From: Eubacterium sp.
Lineage (GTDB): Bacteria > Bacillota > Clostridia > Lachnospirales > Lachnospiraceae
Direction: 5' to 3'
Assembly: GCA_020844525.1 (NCBI GenBank)
Contig: JAJGAH010000059.1
Location: 1 to 9,772, forward strand
DNA length: 9,772 nucleotides
The position numbers and the translations under genes were made by a program. This document shows, piece after piece, positions 1-6,536 of the stretch (positions within the stretch are counted from its first letter, which is position 1; each line of letters begins with the position of its first letter). The notes under the pieces are model-generated. The model ran no database searches and was not told the DNA's origin. It saw only the letters and a list, made by a program, of their open reading frames with translations.

Positions 1-1
1 C

Positions 2-214
2 GCTTTTGAGAAGAAATTTGATGGGATCAATCTGCAGTCAAAGCTGGAGGAGTCCCTCAAGAACCTGAACACGAGTCAGACGCACCCAAATACGGCGAAT
101 ATGAATCCGATTCATACCAGCCCGGTACAGATTGATCCCGGTGATGTATCTGCAGACCGCGGAAAGAAACCGGTGGATGATACGCTTGGGGAGACAAAGA
201 TTATCCGGAAGTGA
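2..214 (+). CDS. 3' end of an unidentified protein gene (partial)
   Basis: An open frame enters from the left edge and ends at TGA 212-214, giving 70 visible residues. The visible part begins AFEKKFDGINLQSKLEESL, a probable short amphipathic helix. It continues as a polar, Asn/Thr/Pro-rich tail (NTSQTHPNTANMNPIHTS) and ends with the charged stretch ETKIIRK. No membrane segment, cysteine motif or catalytic motif is visible, and I do not recognise the family. It lies 151 bp upstream of the preferred cdaA start, on the same strand, with no clear terminator between, so cotranscription with cdaA is possible. That the frame is coding is inferred from its being open to the window edge and from the sensible residue composition. 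Part of its 3' end resembles sequence just downstream (see the repeat entry). Confidence 0.6.
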   Translation, partial: AFEKKFDGINLQSKLEESLKNLNTSQTHPNTANMNPIHTSPVQIDPGDVSADRGKKPVDDTLGETKIIRK

Positions 215-293
215 TGCTTTTACAGCATGGATGTGACCGTATCCCGCCCGGTACAGAGAATCATGAGCGGATCAGAATTGCAGACCGCAGAAA
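121..293 (+). repeat. Imperfect direct repeat at the 3' end of the upstream gene
   Basis: CCCGGTACAG occurs at 121-130 and again at 247-256. TGCAGACCGC occurs at 151-160 and again at 279-288, each followed by a GAAAGA-type sequence. The two paired blocks are offset by 126 and 128 bp, so they look like two diverged copies of one segment of about 45 bp. The first copy is inside the upstream coding frame and the second is in the untranslated gap before cdaA. A decayed local duplication is one reading; chance similarity of short blocks is the other. Confidence 0.4.
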
Positions 294-299
294 GAGGAT

Positions 300-338
300 G
301 CGCTTTGCCAGATGGCAGTCCAGCCGCCATGGCAGCGC
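300..338 (+). promoter_or_regulatory. Stem-loop in the cdaA leader
   Basis: An imperfect inverted repeat can fold into a 13-bp stem. GCGC (300-303), TGCC (306-309) and ATGGC (312-316) pair with GCCAT (326-330), GGCA (331-334) and GCGC (335-338). There are two 2-nt bulges on the 5' side and a 9-nt loop (317-325). No U-tract follows, so it is not an intrinsic terminator. It ends 15 nt before the cdaA ribosome binding site. It also contains the alternative upstream ATG at 312, which argues against that start. A regulatory role is inference only. Confidence 0.45.
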
Positions 339-365
339 ATTCTGTCAGAGATGAAGGAGAACAGT

Positions 366-1250
366 ATGGATGCTTTTCTGAGCAGATTTCAGTACTACAT
401 TCTGTCATGGCTGAAACCGCCCAAAACGGTTCAGGTCATCGACATCATCCAGATTTTGCTTCTGGCTTTTCTGATTTACCGGCTGATCATCTGGATGAAG
501 AATACAAGAGCCTATATGCTTCTGAAGGGTATTCTGTTTATTGTTGCCTTCGTAATTATTGCAAATATCCTGCATATGGAGGTCATTGTATGGCTGCTTG
601 GAAATCTGAGTGTAGTGGCAATTACTGCTATTGTGATTATTTTCCAGCCGGAGCTGAGAAAGGTTCTGGAACAGATGGGACACAGCAATATGCTGCGCTC
701 CTTTTTTTCAATTTCCAAAACAGGGGAAGATAATAAAAGGTACAGCAATCATACGATCAATGAGCTGGTCAGGGCCAGCTTTGAGATGGGTGATGTAAAA
801 ACCGGTGCGCTGATCGTGATAGAGAAGGAAACGCTTCTCGATGAATATATCAATACCGGTATACGTCTGGACGCGATTGTTTCCGGTCAGCTGCTGATCA
901 ATATTTTCGAGCATAACACACCACTGCATGACGGAGCAGTCATTATACAGAATGACCGTATTGCCGCAGCAACCTGTTACCTGCCGCTTTCAGATAATAT
1001 GGAGCTGAGCAAGAAGCTCGGAACAAGACACCGTGCGGGTGTGGGAATCAGTGAGATTACTGACTCCCTGACCATCATTGTTTCCGAGGAGACTGGAAGC
1101 GTATCCTATGCAATGCACGGACGGCTGCATACCGCCGTATCTCCAAGTGAGCTGCGGGAAGTCCTGCAGGAGGTCCAGGTGCTCTATGATGACAGGATTC
1201 ATGTTTTGAAAGGGGGACGCAGAATCCGTGGCACGAAGAATATTAAATAG
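366..1250 (+). CDS. cdaA: CdaA, membrane-bound diadenylate cyclase
   Basis: Makes cyclic di-AMP from two ATP at the cytoplasmic face of the membrane. This messenger controls potassium and osmolyte uptake and cell-wall homeostasis in Firmicutes. The 294-residue product compares with about 273 in Bacillus subtilis CdaA. The N-terminal ~85 residues hold three hydrophobic segments (around 25-43, 50-66 and 70-90). The DAC domain follows, with both signature motifs: DGA at 189-191 (in LHDGAVII) and RHR at 221-223 (in GTRHRAGVGISE). I chose ATG 366 because AAGGAGA at 354-360 lies 5 nt upstream. The in-frame ATG at 312 would add 18 residues but has no ribosome binding site and lies inside a hairpin. 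The 3' end overlaps cdaR by 23 nt, the usual cdaA-cdaR pairing. Family assignment is very secure; no promoter was recognised directly upstream. Confidence 0.96.
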   Translation: MDAFLSRFQYYILSWLKPPKTVQVIDIIQILLLAFLIYRLIIWMKNTRAYMLLKGILFIVAFVIIANILHMEVIVWLLGNLSVVAITAIVIIFQPELRKVLEQMGHSNMLRSFFSISKTGEDNKRYSNHTINELVRASFEMGDVKTGALIVIEKETLLDEYINTGIRLDAIVSGQLLINIFEHNTPLHDGAVIIQNDRIAAATCYLPLSDNMELSKKLGTRHRAGVGISEITDSLTIIVSEETGSVSYAMHGRLHTAVSPSELREVLQEVQVLYDDRIHVLKGGRRIRGTKNIK

Positions 1251-2553
1251 CCTGCGTTCCAATATTGGTTATAAGCTGCTCGCGCTTCTGATCGCTGTAA
1301 TCATCTGGTACGCGGTTGTAGATACAAATGATCCGGTAGAGACGGCCTCATATTCCGTTCACATTACAGTGACAAATGAGTCATATATATCAAACGGAAA
1401 ACAGATTTATATGATTGAAGACCAGTATAAGACCGTCAATGTATATGTGAAGGGCAATCGGTCTGTGCTGAAGAATATTACGGCGGATAAGATTACGGTG
1501 ACTGCGGACCTGACGCAGATCGTGGACCTGAACAGAGATCCGGTCATGGTGCCCCTGACCGTTACAGTACCTGGAATCTCCAGTACAGATGTGACGCTGT
1601 CCAGGACAACGATCCCGATTACCATTGAAGATGTGGCAAGCAAGGAGTTCGCGGTAAGTGTAGATGTCGGGAGCTCTGTTCCCGGATCAAGCTATGAGGT
1701 TGGCACAACGACACCGAATCCGGAGAAGATTGTCATTAACGGGCCTGAGTCGATCATCAATGAGATTGATACCGTTGTGGCAAAGATCGATGTCACCGGT
1801 ATGACACAGGATGGCAACCGGAAGGCAGAGCTGGAGATCATGGACAAGACCGGAACGGCATTGTCGCAGGAAACCATTCAGGATGACCTGGTATTTGACG
1901 GAGGTGTACCGGATGTGTCGGTCTATGTGGACCTGTGGAAGAAGCAGTCCGGCGTTGGCCTGAAGGTGGAATATTCGGGTGAGCCTGCAGAAGGATATAA
2001 TGTTTCAGGAGTCAGCACTACACCGGAAACCATTACAGTTGTGGGAACCGATGAGGCACTGCAGAATCTGGCGGACAATGGAAATGTCATAACCATACCG
2101 GAGGGATATGTCTCTGTATCTGACGCCTCCTCGGACGTTACTGCAGAGGTGGAACTTGGTGATGTTCTGCCGGATGGACTGCGGCTGTCATCCAGTACAG
2201 CAGGCACCGTGACGGTAACCATCACGATTCTTTCCGACGAGACCAAGGAATTCAAGATTGATGTGGATAACATTGCCACAAATAATCTCGCGTCCAATCT
2301 GACGATTTCCTATGATCAGACAAACATTTCAGTGAGACTCAATGGCGCCGGTTCTGTTATCGACAATCTGAAGACTTCTGACATCAAGGCATACATCGAT
2401 CTGAAGGGCAAGGGAACAGGTGATTATACCGTGGATGTTTCCTTCAGTCTTCCGACAGGGGTAACACTTGATGACGCAGTGCAGATTCCGGTACATCTCA
2501 AGGAAAAGGCTACGGCCGCGTCCAGTTCATCTGTGAGTGATACATCTGACTGA
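1228..2553 (+). CDS. cdaR: CdaR, YbbR-domain regulator of CdaA
   Basis: CdaR-type proteins are anchored in the membrane, expose YbbR domains outside the cell, and modulate the partner cyclase CdaA. The 441-residue product has one N-terminal membrane segment (about 15-31, KLLALLIAVIIWYAVV), preceded by a basic stretch (ARRILNSLR). The rest is beta-rich with repeated elements such as PVMVPLTVTVPG and PEKIVINGPESI / PETITVVGTDEAL, consistent with about four YbbR repeats. It ends in a Ser-rich tail (ATAASSSSVSDTSD). The start is GTG 1228, inside the end of cdaA; the G-rich AAGGGGG at 1210-1216 is its likely ribosome binding site, so translation is probably coupled. Two in-frame stops follow each other (TGA 2551, TAG 2554). 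In many Firmicutes glmM comes next; here a terminator follows instead. Confidence 0.93.
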   Translation: MARRILNSLRSNIGYKLLALLIAVIIWYAVVDTNDPVETASYSVHITVTNESYISNGKQIYMIEDQYKTVNVYVKGNRSVLKNITADKITVTADLTQIVDLNRDPVMVPLTVTVPGISSTDVTLSRTTIPITIEDVASKEFAVSVDVGSSVPGSSYEVGTTTPNPEKIVINGPESIINEIDTVVAKIDVTGMTQDGNRKAELEIMDKTGTALSQETIQDDLVFDGGVPDVSVYVDLWKKQSGVGLKVEYSGEPAEGYNVSGVSTTPETITVVGTDEALQNLADNGNVITIPEGYVSVSDASSDVTAEVELGDVLPDGLRLSSSTAGTVTVTITILSDETKEFKIDVDNIATNNLASNLTISYDQTNISVRLNGAGSVIDNLKTSDIKAYIDLKGKGTGDYTVDVSFSLPTGVTLDDAVQIPVHLKEKATAASSSSVSDTSD

Positions 2554-2595
2554 TAGCAGCAGCTTTTATTCCAATGACAGACCATTATATTTCTG

Positions 2596-2650
2596 GCTGC
2601 ATGATGATCCTGTGCAAAAACAGGGCATGAGATCATCATGCAGCTTTTTT
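2596..2650 (+). terminator. Intrinsic terminator of the cdaA-cdaR operon
   Basis: A perfect 14-bp inverted repeat pairs GCTGCATGATGATC (2596-2609) with GATCATCATGCAGC (2631-2644), followed directly by six T (2645-2650). The 21-nt loop contains a further small stem (CCTGT/ACAGG), which cannot fully coexist with the outer stem. It lies 43 nt after the cdaR stop, as expected for the end of a transcript. Confidence 0.9.
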
Positions 2651-2873
2651 CACATTTTTAACACAAACAGCATGTAAGATACGCTTATAAGGGAAAGTGG
2701 CTGTATCAGCGCCATATGCTTCCTATCCGGCCAGAGCAGCCCGGGAAAGGGTTTTACCACCGTATTTTTAGTATCCGGAACATGAAAGCCGGTCTGGGTG
2801 CTGTGTCGGATAACTGGATACTGTAGAGTGCGCTTTTGATGATATTGGGGGCAAAAGATTGCAGATAATAAAA
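2651..2873. other. Gene-free spacer with several inverted repeats
   Basis: No credible gene is seen on either strand. Several segments can pair. TATCCGGC (2724-2731) pairs with GTCGGATA (2805-2812). AGCA (2735-2738) plus CCC (2740-2742) pair with GGG (2796-2798) plus TGCT (2799-2802). GTATC (2703-2707) pairs with GATAC (2817-2821). A competing perfect pair is AGTATCC (2770-2776) with GGATACT (2816-2822). Together these could form a long imperfect stem or two alternative folds. No convincing promoter was found to transcribe it; TTAACA (2658-2663) and TATAAG (2686-2691) are too far apart for a good sigma-A site. It may be an unknown small RNA, a decayed element, or plain spacer. Confidence 0.3.
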
Positions 2874-2902
2874 TTGTCACACTTACCTTTTTACCTTAAT
2901 AT
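2874..2902 (+). promoter_or_regulatory. Sigma-A-like promoter of the htrA-clpX operon
   Basis: The -35 box TTGTCA (2874-2879, five of six consensus bases) and the -10 box TAATAT (2897-2902, four of six) are separated by exactly 17 bp. Transcription would start near 2909, leaving a leader of about 32 nt before the ATG at 2941. The spacer between the boxes holds TTACCTT twice, at 2883-2889 and 2891-2897, a possible binding site for a regulator. Confidence 0.65.
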
Positions 2903-2940
2903 TGTTTTATGCGTCAGACATCAGATTAGAGGAGTCAGAG

Positions 2941-4803
2941 ATGAGCGATTCAATAGAAAACAGAAATTCTGATCCTGCGTCGGAAGAGGAGCAGAAGAGT
3001 TCTGGTCCATCTCCGGCTGAGGAGCGTGATCCTCAGAATGAGAAGCAGGAGAATACAACCTATAGCTGGGTGAATCCTAAACTGCAAAAGGGTGGGACGG
3101 ACCGGCAAAATGGAAATCCGGAGAATAATCCATGGTCCGGGGGAAGTGACGGCAATTACTGGAGATATAGTGATGATGAGGGTCAGACAGATACCGGCGA
3201 TGCCGGGAGACAGACTGACGCACAGGGGGATCCTTCTGCATCCGGCAGCGGGAGCCGCGGATATACCGGCACAGGTACGGATGCCCATGCTTCCCGGGAG
3301 AACACGCAAGATCCCTGGGGTGGTCATGGACAATACCGGTATGACGGGAGTGGTCGGAACCGCAAGGGAAGAAAGAACATGGAGCAGGACCATCATGTCA
3401 GAAATCAGCACCAGAGCGGAAAGCGCTGGGCGGGCATTGTTGCGATGGCCGTTGTGTTCGGACTTATTGCCGGTCTGACAACATACGGGGTGAATTTCGT
3501 GGCAAACAGACTGCATCCTGTAACCGGAAGTAATTCTGAGGACGCATCCGGTGCAGAGGGCAGTTCCTCTGAGGCAGAAGGAACAGACAGTGTATTTTCT
3601 TCCTCCGGTGACGGGAACAAGACATCAAAGATTGATACGACGGGGCAGAATCAGGAAATGTCTGTAGCGGGTGTCGCGGCAGCGGCGATGCCGTCTCTTG
3701 TCACGATTTCAACGATGTCTGTAGAGGAAATGCAGAGCTTTTTCGGCGGCACTCAGAAATATCAGGTACAGGGGGCAGGCACAGGTGTGATCATCGGTGA
3801 AAACGATACAGAGCTGATGATCGCGACTAATAATCACGTCGTGGAGGGTGCGACGCAGGTTTCAGTCGGATTTGCAGATGAATCTGTCATTTCAGCACAG
3901 ATCAAGGGAACCGACGAGGAGCATGACCTTGCTGTTGTTGCTGTCAGGCTCTCGGATATTTCTTCGGATACGCTTGGTCAGATTAAGGTAGCAACTGTAG
4001 GAAACTCAGACAATCTGGTGCTTGGACAGCAGGTTGTTGCAATCGGCAATGCCCTTGGTTATGGACAGTCTGTCACAAGCGGATATATCAGTGCCTTAAA
4101 CCGGACGCTGGAGCTTTCTGACGGGACAAACAGCTTTACATCAGACGGGCTGATCCAGACGGATGCGGCAATCAATTCCGGAAATTCAGGCGGCGCATTG
4201 CTGAATATGAAGGGTGAACTGGTGGGGATCAATGAAGCAAAGAGAAGCGGGTCAGGATCCGGAGCTTCAGTTGATAATGTAGGCTTTGCAATTCCAATGG
4301 CTAAGGCTGAACCGATTCTTGAGAATCTGATGAACGAGACGACCAGAAAAGCGCTCAGTGATGATCAGAGAGGTTACCTTGGCATCACCTGTGCGGATGT
4401 GACCAGTGAATATTCGCAGATTTATCATATGCCAGAGGGGATCTGTGTCAAATCTGTTGTTTCCGGAGGGCCAGCGGATCAGGCGGGCATGCAGAAGGGT
4501 GATGTCATCACGAAATTTGACGGGAAGGCAGTAACAAGTTATGCCAGGCTCGAAAACCGTCTGCAGTATTACGCTTCCGGTGAGAAGGTTCCGATCGTGA
4601 TTCAGCGGCTGAGTGGAAAGAGCTATAAGGAGCATACGCTGCAGGTCACGCTGGGAACCAGCGATGCGATCAGCAGCATCAGCAATTCCAGTGAAGGGAA
4701 TACGGAACAGGACGGAAGTAATGGACAGTCCGGGAATTCAGGTCAGAATTTTCAGAATGGCAATGACAGTCAGGATATATTCGGACAGATTTTCGGAAAC
4801 TGA
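2941..4803 (+). CDS. HtrA/DegP-like membrane-anchored serine protease with PDZ domain
   Basis: An S1C-family protease that degrades or refolds damaged proteins outside the cytoplasmic membrane. The 620-residue product begins with about 160 polar, low-complexity, probably cytosolic residues rich in Gly, Ser, Asn, Asp and Gln. One membrane anchor follows (about 163-187), then a Ser/Glu-rich linker. The protease domain (about 245-455) has the full catalytic triad: His299 in TNNHVVEGA, Asp329 in EEHDLAVVAV, and Ser416 in INSGNSGGALLN. A single PDZ domain spans about 477-565 (RGYLGI to IVIQRL), and the tail is Asn/Gln/Gly-rich, ending IFGN. I chose ATG 2941 because AGAGGAG (2928-2934) lies 6 nt upstream. 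An in-frame TTG at 2902 overlaps the -10 box and would lie before the transcript start. It probably shares a transcript with the ClpX gene, 31 bp downstream. The cytosolic part is much longer than in Bacillus HtrA. Confidence 0.94.
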   Translation: MSDSIENRNSDPASEEEQKSSGPSPAEERDPQNEKQENTTYSWVNPKLQKGGTDRQNGNPENNPWSGGSDGNYWRYSDDEGQTDTGDAGRQTDAQGDPSASGSGSRGYTGTGTDAHASRENTQDPWGGHGQYRYDGSGRNRKGRKNMEQDHHVRNQHQSGKRWAGIVAMAVVFGLIAGLTTYGVNFVANRLHPVTGSNSEDASGAEGSSSEAEGTDSVFSSSGDGNKTSKIDTTGQNQEMSVAGVAAAAMPSLVTISTMSVEEMQSFFGGTQKYQVQGAGTGVIIGENDTELMIATNNHVVEGATQVSVGFADESVISAQIKGTDEEHDLAVVAVRLSDISSDTLGQIKVATVGNSDNLVLGQQVVAIGNALGYGQSVTSGYISALNRTLELSDGTNSFTSDGLIQTDAAINSGNSGGALLNMKGELVGINEAKRSGSGSGASVDNVGFAIPMAKAEPILENLMNETTRKALSDDQRGYLGITCADVTSEYSQIYHMPEGICVKSVVSGGPADQAGMQKGDVITKFDGKAVTSYARLENRLQYYASGEKVPIVIQRLSGKSYKEHTLQVTLGTSDAISSISNSSEGNTEQDGSNGQSGNSGQNFQNGNDSQDIFGQIFGN

Positions 4804-4834
4804 AAAAGACCAGGGGAGAACAGGGAGAATAGGA

Positions 4835-6316
4835 ATGGCAGCAGATAAAGACAAGGATATTATTGATGGAGACTTCCGTGAGGTAGAAGATTCTGCAGAA
4901 CAGAATCAGGAGGAATCCGGGTCAGAAAACGTGAATCAGAATCCGGGGGACGCGGACCATCCGGACCATGAGCATTACTGCATGATGTGCCACCGGCCTG
5001 AGAGCAAGACGGGAAAGCAGATTGAGATTCCCGGTGGAATGTATATCTGTACAGACTGTATGCAAAAGGGCTTTGAAGCCATGCAGAATACCAATATGAA
5101 CGAGATGATCAGCAGGCTTCCGCCCAACATCGGGATGATCGACCTGTCGGGTCTGGGATTTGGAATGCCTGCACAGGACCATAAGAAAAAGGAAAAGCAT
5201 GAAAAGCAGGCAAAGAAGCTGACGCTTAAGGATGTACCAAAACCCCATGTCATAAAGGAGAAGCTGGATGAGTATGTCATTGGTCAGGAGCATGCCAAGA
5301 AGGTGATGTCCGTGGCTGTTTACAATCATTACAAGAGAATCCTTCAGACACCGGAACAGATGCAGGATGGCACGGAAATTGAAAAATCCAATATGCTGAT
5401 GATCGGTCCGACCGGATCCGGAAAAACTTACCTGGTCCAGACGCTCGCGAAGCTGCTGGATGTTCCGCTGGCGATCACAGATGCAACAAGCCTTACAGAG
5501 GCGGGTTATATCGGCGACGATATCGAAAGCGTGGTTTCCAAGCTTCTTGCTGCTGCCGACAATGATGTAGAGCGTGCACAGCATGGTATTATTTTCATCG
5601 ACGAGATTGACAAGATTGCCAAGAAGAAAAATACAAGTCAGAGAGATGTCAGCGGTGAGGCAGTCCAGCAGGGGCTTTTGAAGCTCCTGGAGGGGAGCGA
5701 GGTAGAGGTGCCGGTGGGCGCAACCAGCAAGAATGCAATGGCCCCGCTGGAAACGGTAGACACAAGAAATATTCTCTTTATCTGCGGAGGGGCATTCCCG
5801 GACCTTGAGAACGTAATCCGTGAGCGTCTCAACAGAACCTCTTCGATGGGCTTTCAGGCAGAATTAAAGGACAGGTATGATGAGGACCCTGATATTCTGC
5901 AGAAGGTAACAAATGAAGATCTTCGCGCTTTTGGAATGATACCTGAGTTTATCGGCAGACTTCCGATTGTATTTTCTCTGGAAAGCCTTACGGAGGATAT
6001 GCTGGTCAAAATTCTCAAGGAGCCCAGGAATGCGATTCTGAAGCAGTATCAGAAGCTGCTTGCACTGGATGAGGTGAAGCTGGTGTTTGATGACGGCGCG
6101 CTTCACGCCATTGCGAAAAAAGCACTGGAAAAGGACACTGGGGCTAGGGCATTGCGTGCAATCATTGAAGACTTTATGCTGGATATCATGTATGAAATTC
6201 CCCGGGATGACAATATCGGTGAGGTAATCGTGACAAAGGAGTATGTGGAACACACTGGCGGTCCTAAGATTATTCTGCGTGGGCAGGAGGTACCCGGAAC
6301 GGAAATCCAGTCATGA
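4835..6316 (+). CDS. clpX: ClpX-type AAA+ unfoldase with extended acidic N-terminus
   Basis: ClpX hexamers unfold tagged proteins with ATP and feed them to the ClpP peptidase. The product has 493 residues, about 70 more than E. coli or Bacillus ClpX. Residues 1-47 are acidic and disordered. A zinc-binding domain follows (Cys49/Cys52 and Cys72/Cys75). Then come an unusual linker (about 82-128, NMNEMISRL, GMIDLSGLGFG, a Lys-rich run) and the AAA+ core: Walker A GPTGSGKT 191-198, pore loop GYIG 224-227, Walker B IIFIDE 252-257, sensor-2 region GARALR 436-441. The ClpP-docking IGF tripeptide is replaced by MGF (338-340), and the pore-2 RKH motif is absent (GATSKNAMAP, 295-304). ATG 4835 is chosen for AGGGAG at 4822-4827 and because acidic, ClpX-like sequence begins there; the longer frame from 4613 overlaps htrA. 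There is no clpP, tig or lon beside it, so it may be a second, specialised ClpX. I recall similar forms in Lachnospiraceae. Confidence 0.9.
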   Translation: MAADKDKDIIDGDFREVEDSAEQNQEESGSENVNQNPGDADHPDHEHYCMMCHRPESKTGKQIEIPGGMYICTDCMQKGFEAMQNTNMNEMISRLPPNIGMIDLSGLGFGMPAQDHKKKEKHEKQAKKLTLKDVPKPHVIKEKLDEYVIGQEHAKKVMSVAVYNHYKRILQTPEQMQDGTEIEKSNMLMIGPTGSGKTYLVQTLAKLLDVPLAITDATSLTEAGYIGDDIESVVSKLLAAADNDVERAQHGIIFIDEIDKIAKKKNTSQRDVSGEAVQQGLLKLLEGSEVEVPVGATSKNAMAPLETVDTRNILFICGGAFPDLENVIRERLNRTSSMGFQAELKDRYDEDPDILQKVTNEDLRAFGMIPEFIGRLPIVFSLESLTEDMLVKILKEPRNAILKQYQKLLALDEVKLVFDDGALHAIAKKALEKDTGARALRAIIEDFMLDIMYEIPRDDNIGEVIVTKEYVEHTGGPKIILRGQEVPGTEIQS

Positions 6317-6346
6317 CAGGGTTTTGTTGTCAATTATTGTATTTTT
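6314..6346 (+). terminator. Weak candidate terminator after the ClpX gene
   Basis: TGACA (6314-6318, overlapping the stop codon) can pair with TGTCA (6328-6332). A T-rich stretch follows a few bases later, ending in six T (6341-6346 region). The stem has only 5 A/T-rich pairs and the U-tract is not adjacent, so termination here would be inefficient at best. Confidence 0.25.
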
Positions 6347-6398
6347 TCGGGTTCATTTGATAAAAAATTGTCGAAATCCACAGTTTTGCTGAATTCTG

Positions 6399-6427
6399 GT
6401 GACATTATCTCGTGAATCATGTAAAAT
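6399..6427 (+). promoter_or_regulatory. Sigma-A-like promoter of pckA
   Basis: The -35 box GTGACA (6399-6404, five of six consensus bases) and the -10 box TAAAAT (6422-6427, five of six) are separated by exactly 17 bp. The predicted start near 6434 leaves an untranslated leader of about 100 nt. No clear catabolite-response element was recognised. Confidence 0.65.
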
Positions 6428-6441
6428 ATATCCGGTAAAAG

Positions 6442-6518
6442 TGCAGGGATAAAGCCCTTTGCCATAGCGGCAGAGAGCGACACATACTGATCACAGATAT
6501 CCCATATGTATTTCTGCA
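6442..6518 (+). promoter_or_regulatory. Potentially structured pckA leader
   Basis: Within the predicted leader, GGGATA (6446-6451) can pair with TATCCC (6498-6503). TGCA (6442-6445) can pair with TGCA (6515-6518), only 2 nt before AGGAGG. Inside lies a small hairpin, TGCC (6460-6463) with GGCA (6469-6472). GGG (6446-6448) could instead pair with the nearby CCC (6455-6457), giving an alternative fold. It matches no riboswitch class I can name, and function is inference only. Confidence 0.3.
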
Positions 6519-6536
6519 AAAGGAGGAAGTAATTTA

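Noticed and set aside
312..365. Longer cdaA starting at ATG 312
   Set aside because: No ribosome binding site, the ATG is inside a stable hairpin, and the added residues are not like CdaA. ATG 366 has AAGGAGA 5 nt upstream.
227..733. Plus-strand frame of 168 codons overlapping cdaA
   Set aside because: It is in another frame of a secure cdaA, has mixed Cys/Tyr-rich composition and no family resemblance.
2650..2880. Minus-strand frame of 76 codons in the cdaR-htrA spacer, with GTG start and a weak AAAGG upstream
   Set aside because: No recognisable protein features. It runs through the htrA promoter and the inverted repeats, and its composition looks random. It could only be rescued by a minus-strand transcript.
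2902..2940. Longer htrA starting at TTG 2902
   Set aside because: This codon overlaps the predicted -10 box and precedes the predicted transcript start. ATG 2941 has a good ribosome binding site.
4613..4834. N-terminal extension of the ClpX gene from 4613
   Set aside because: It overlaps the htrA coding region in another frame and its residues are basic and unlike ClpX. ATG 4835 has AGGGAG at proper spacing.
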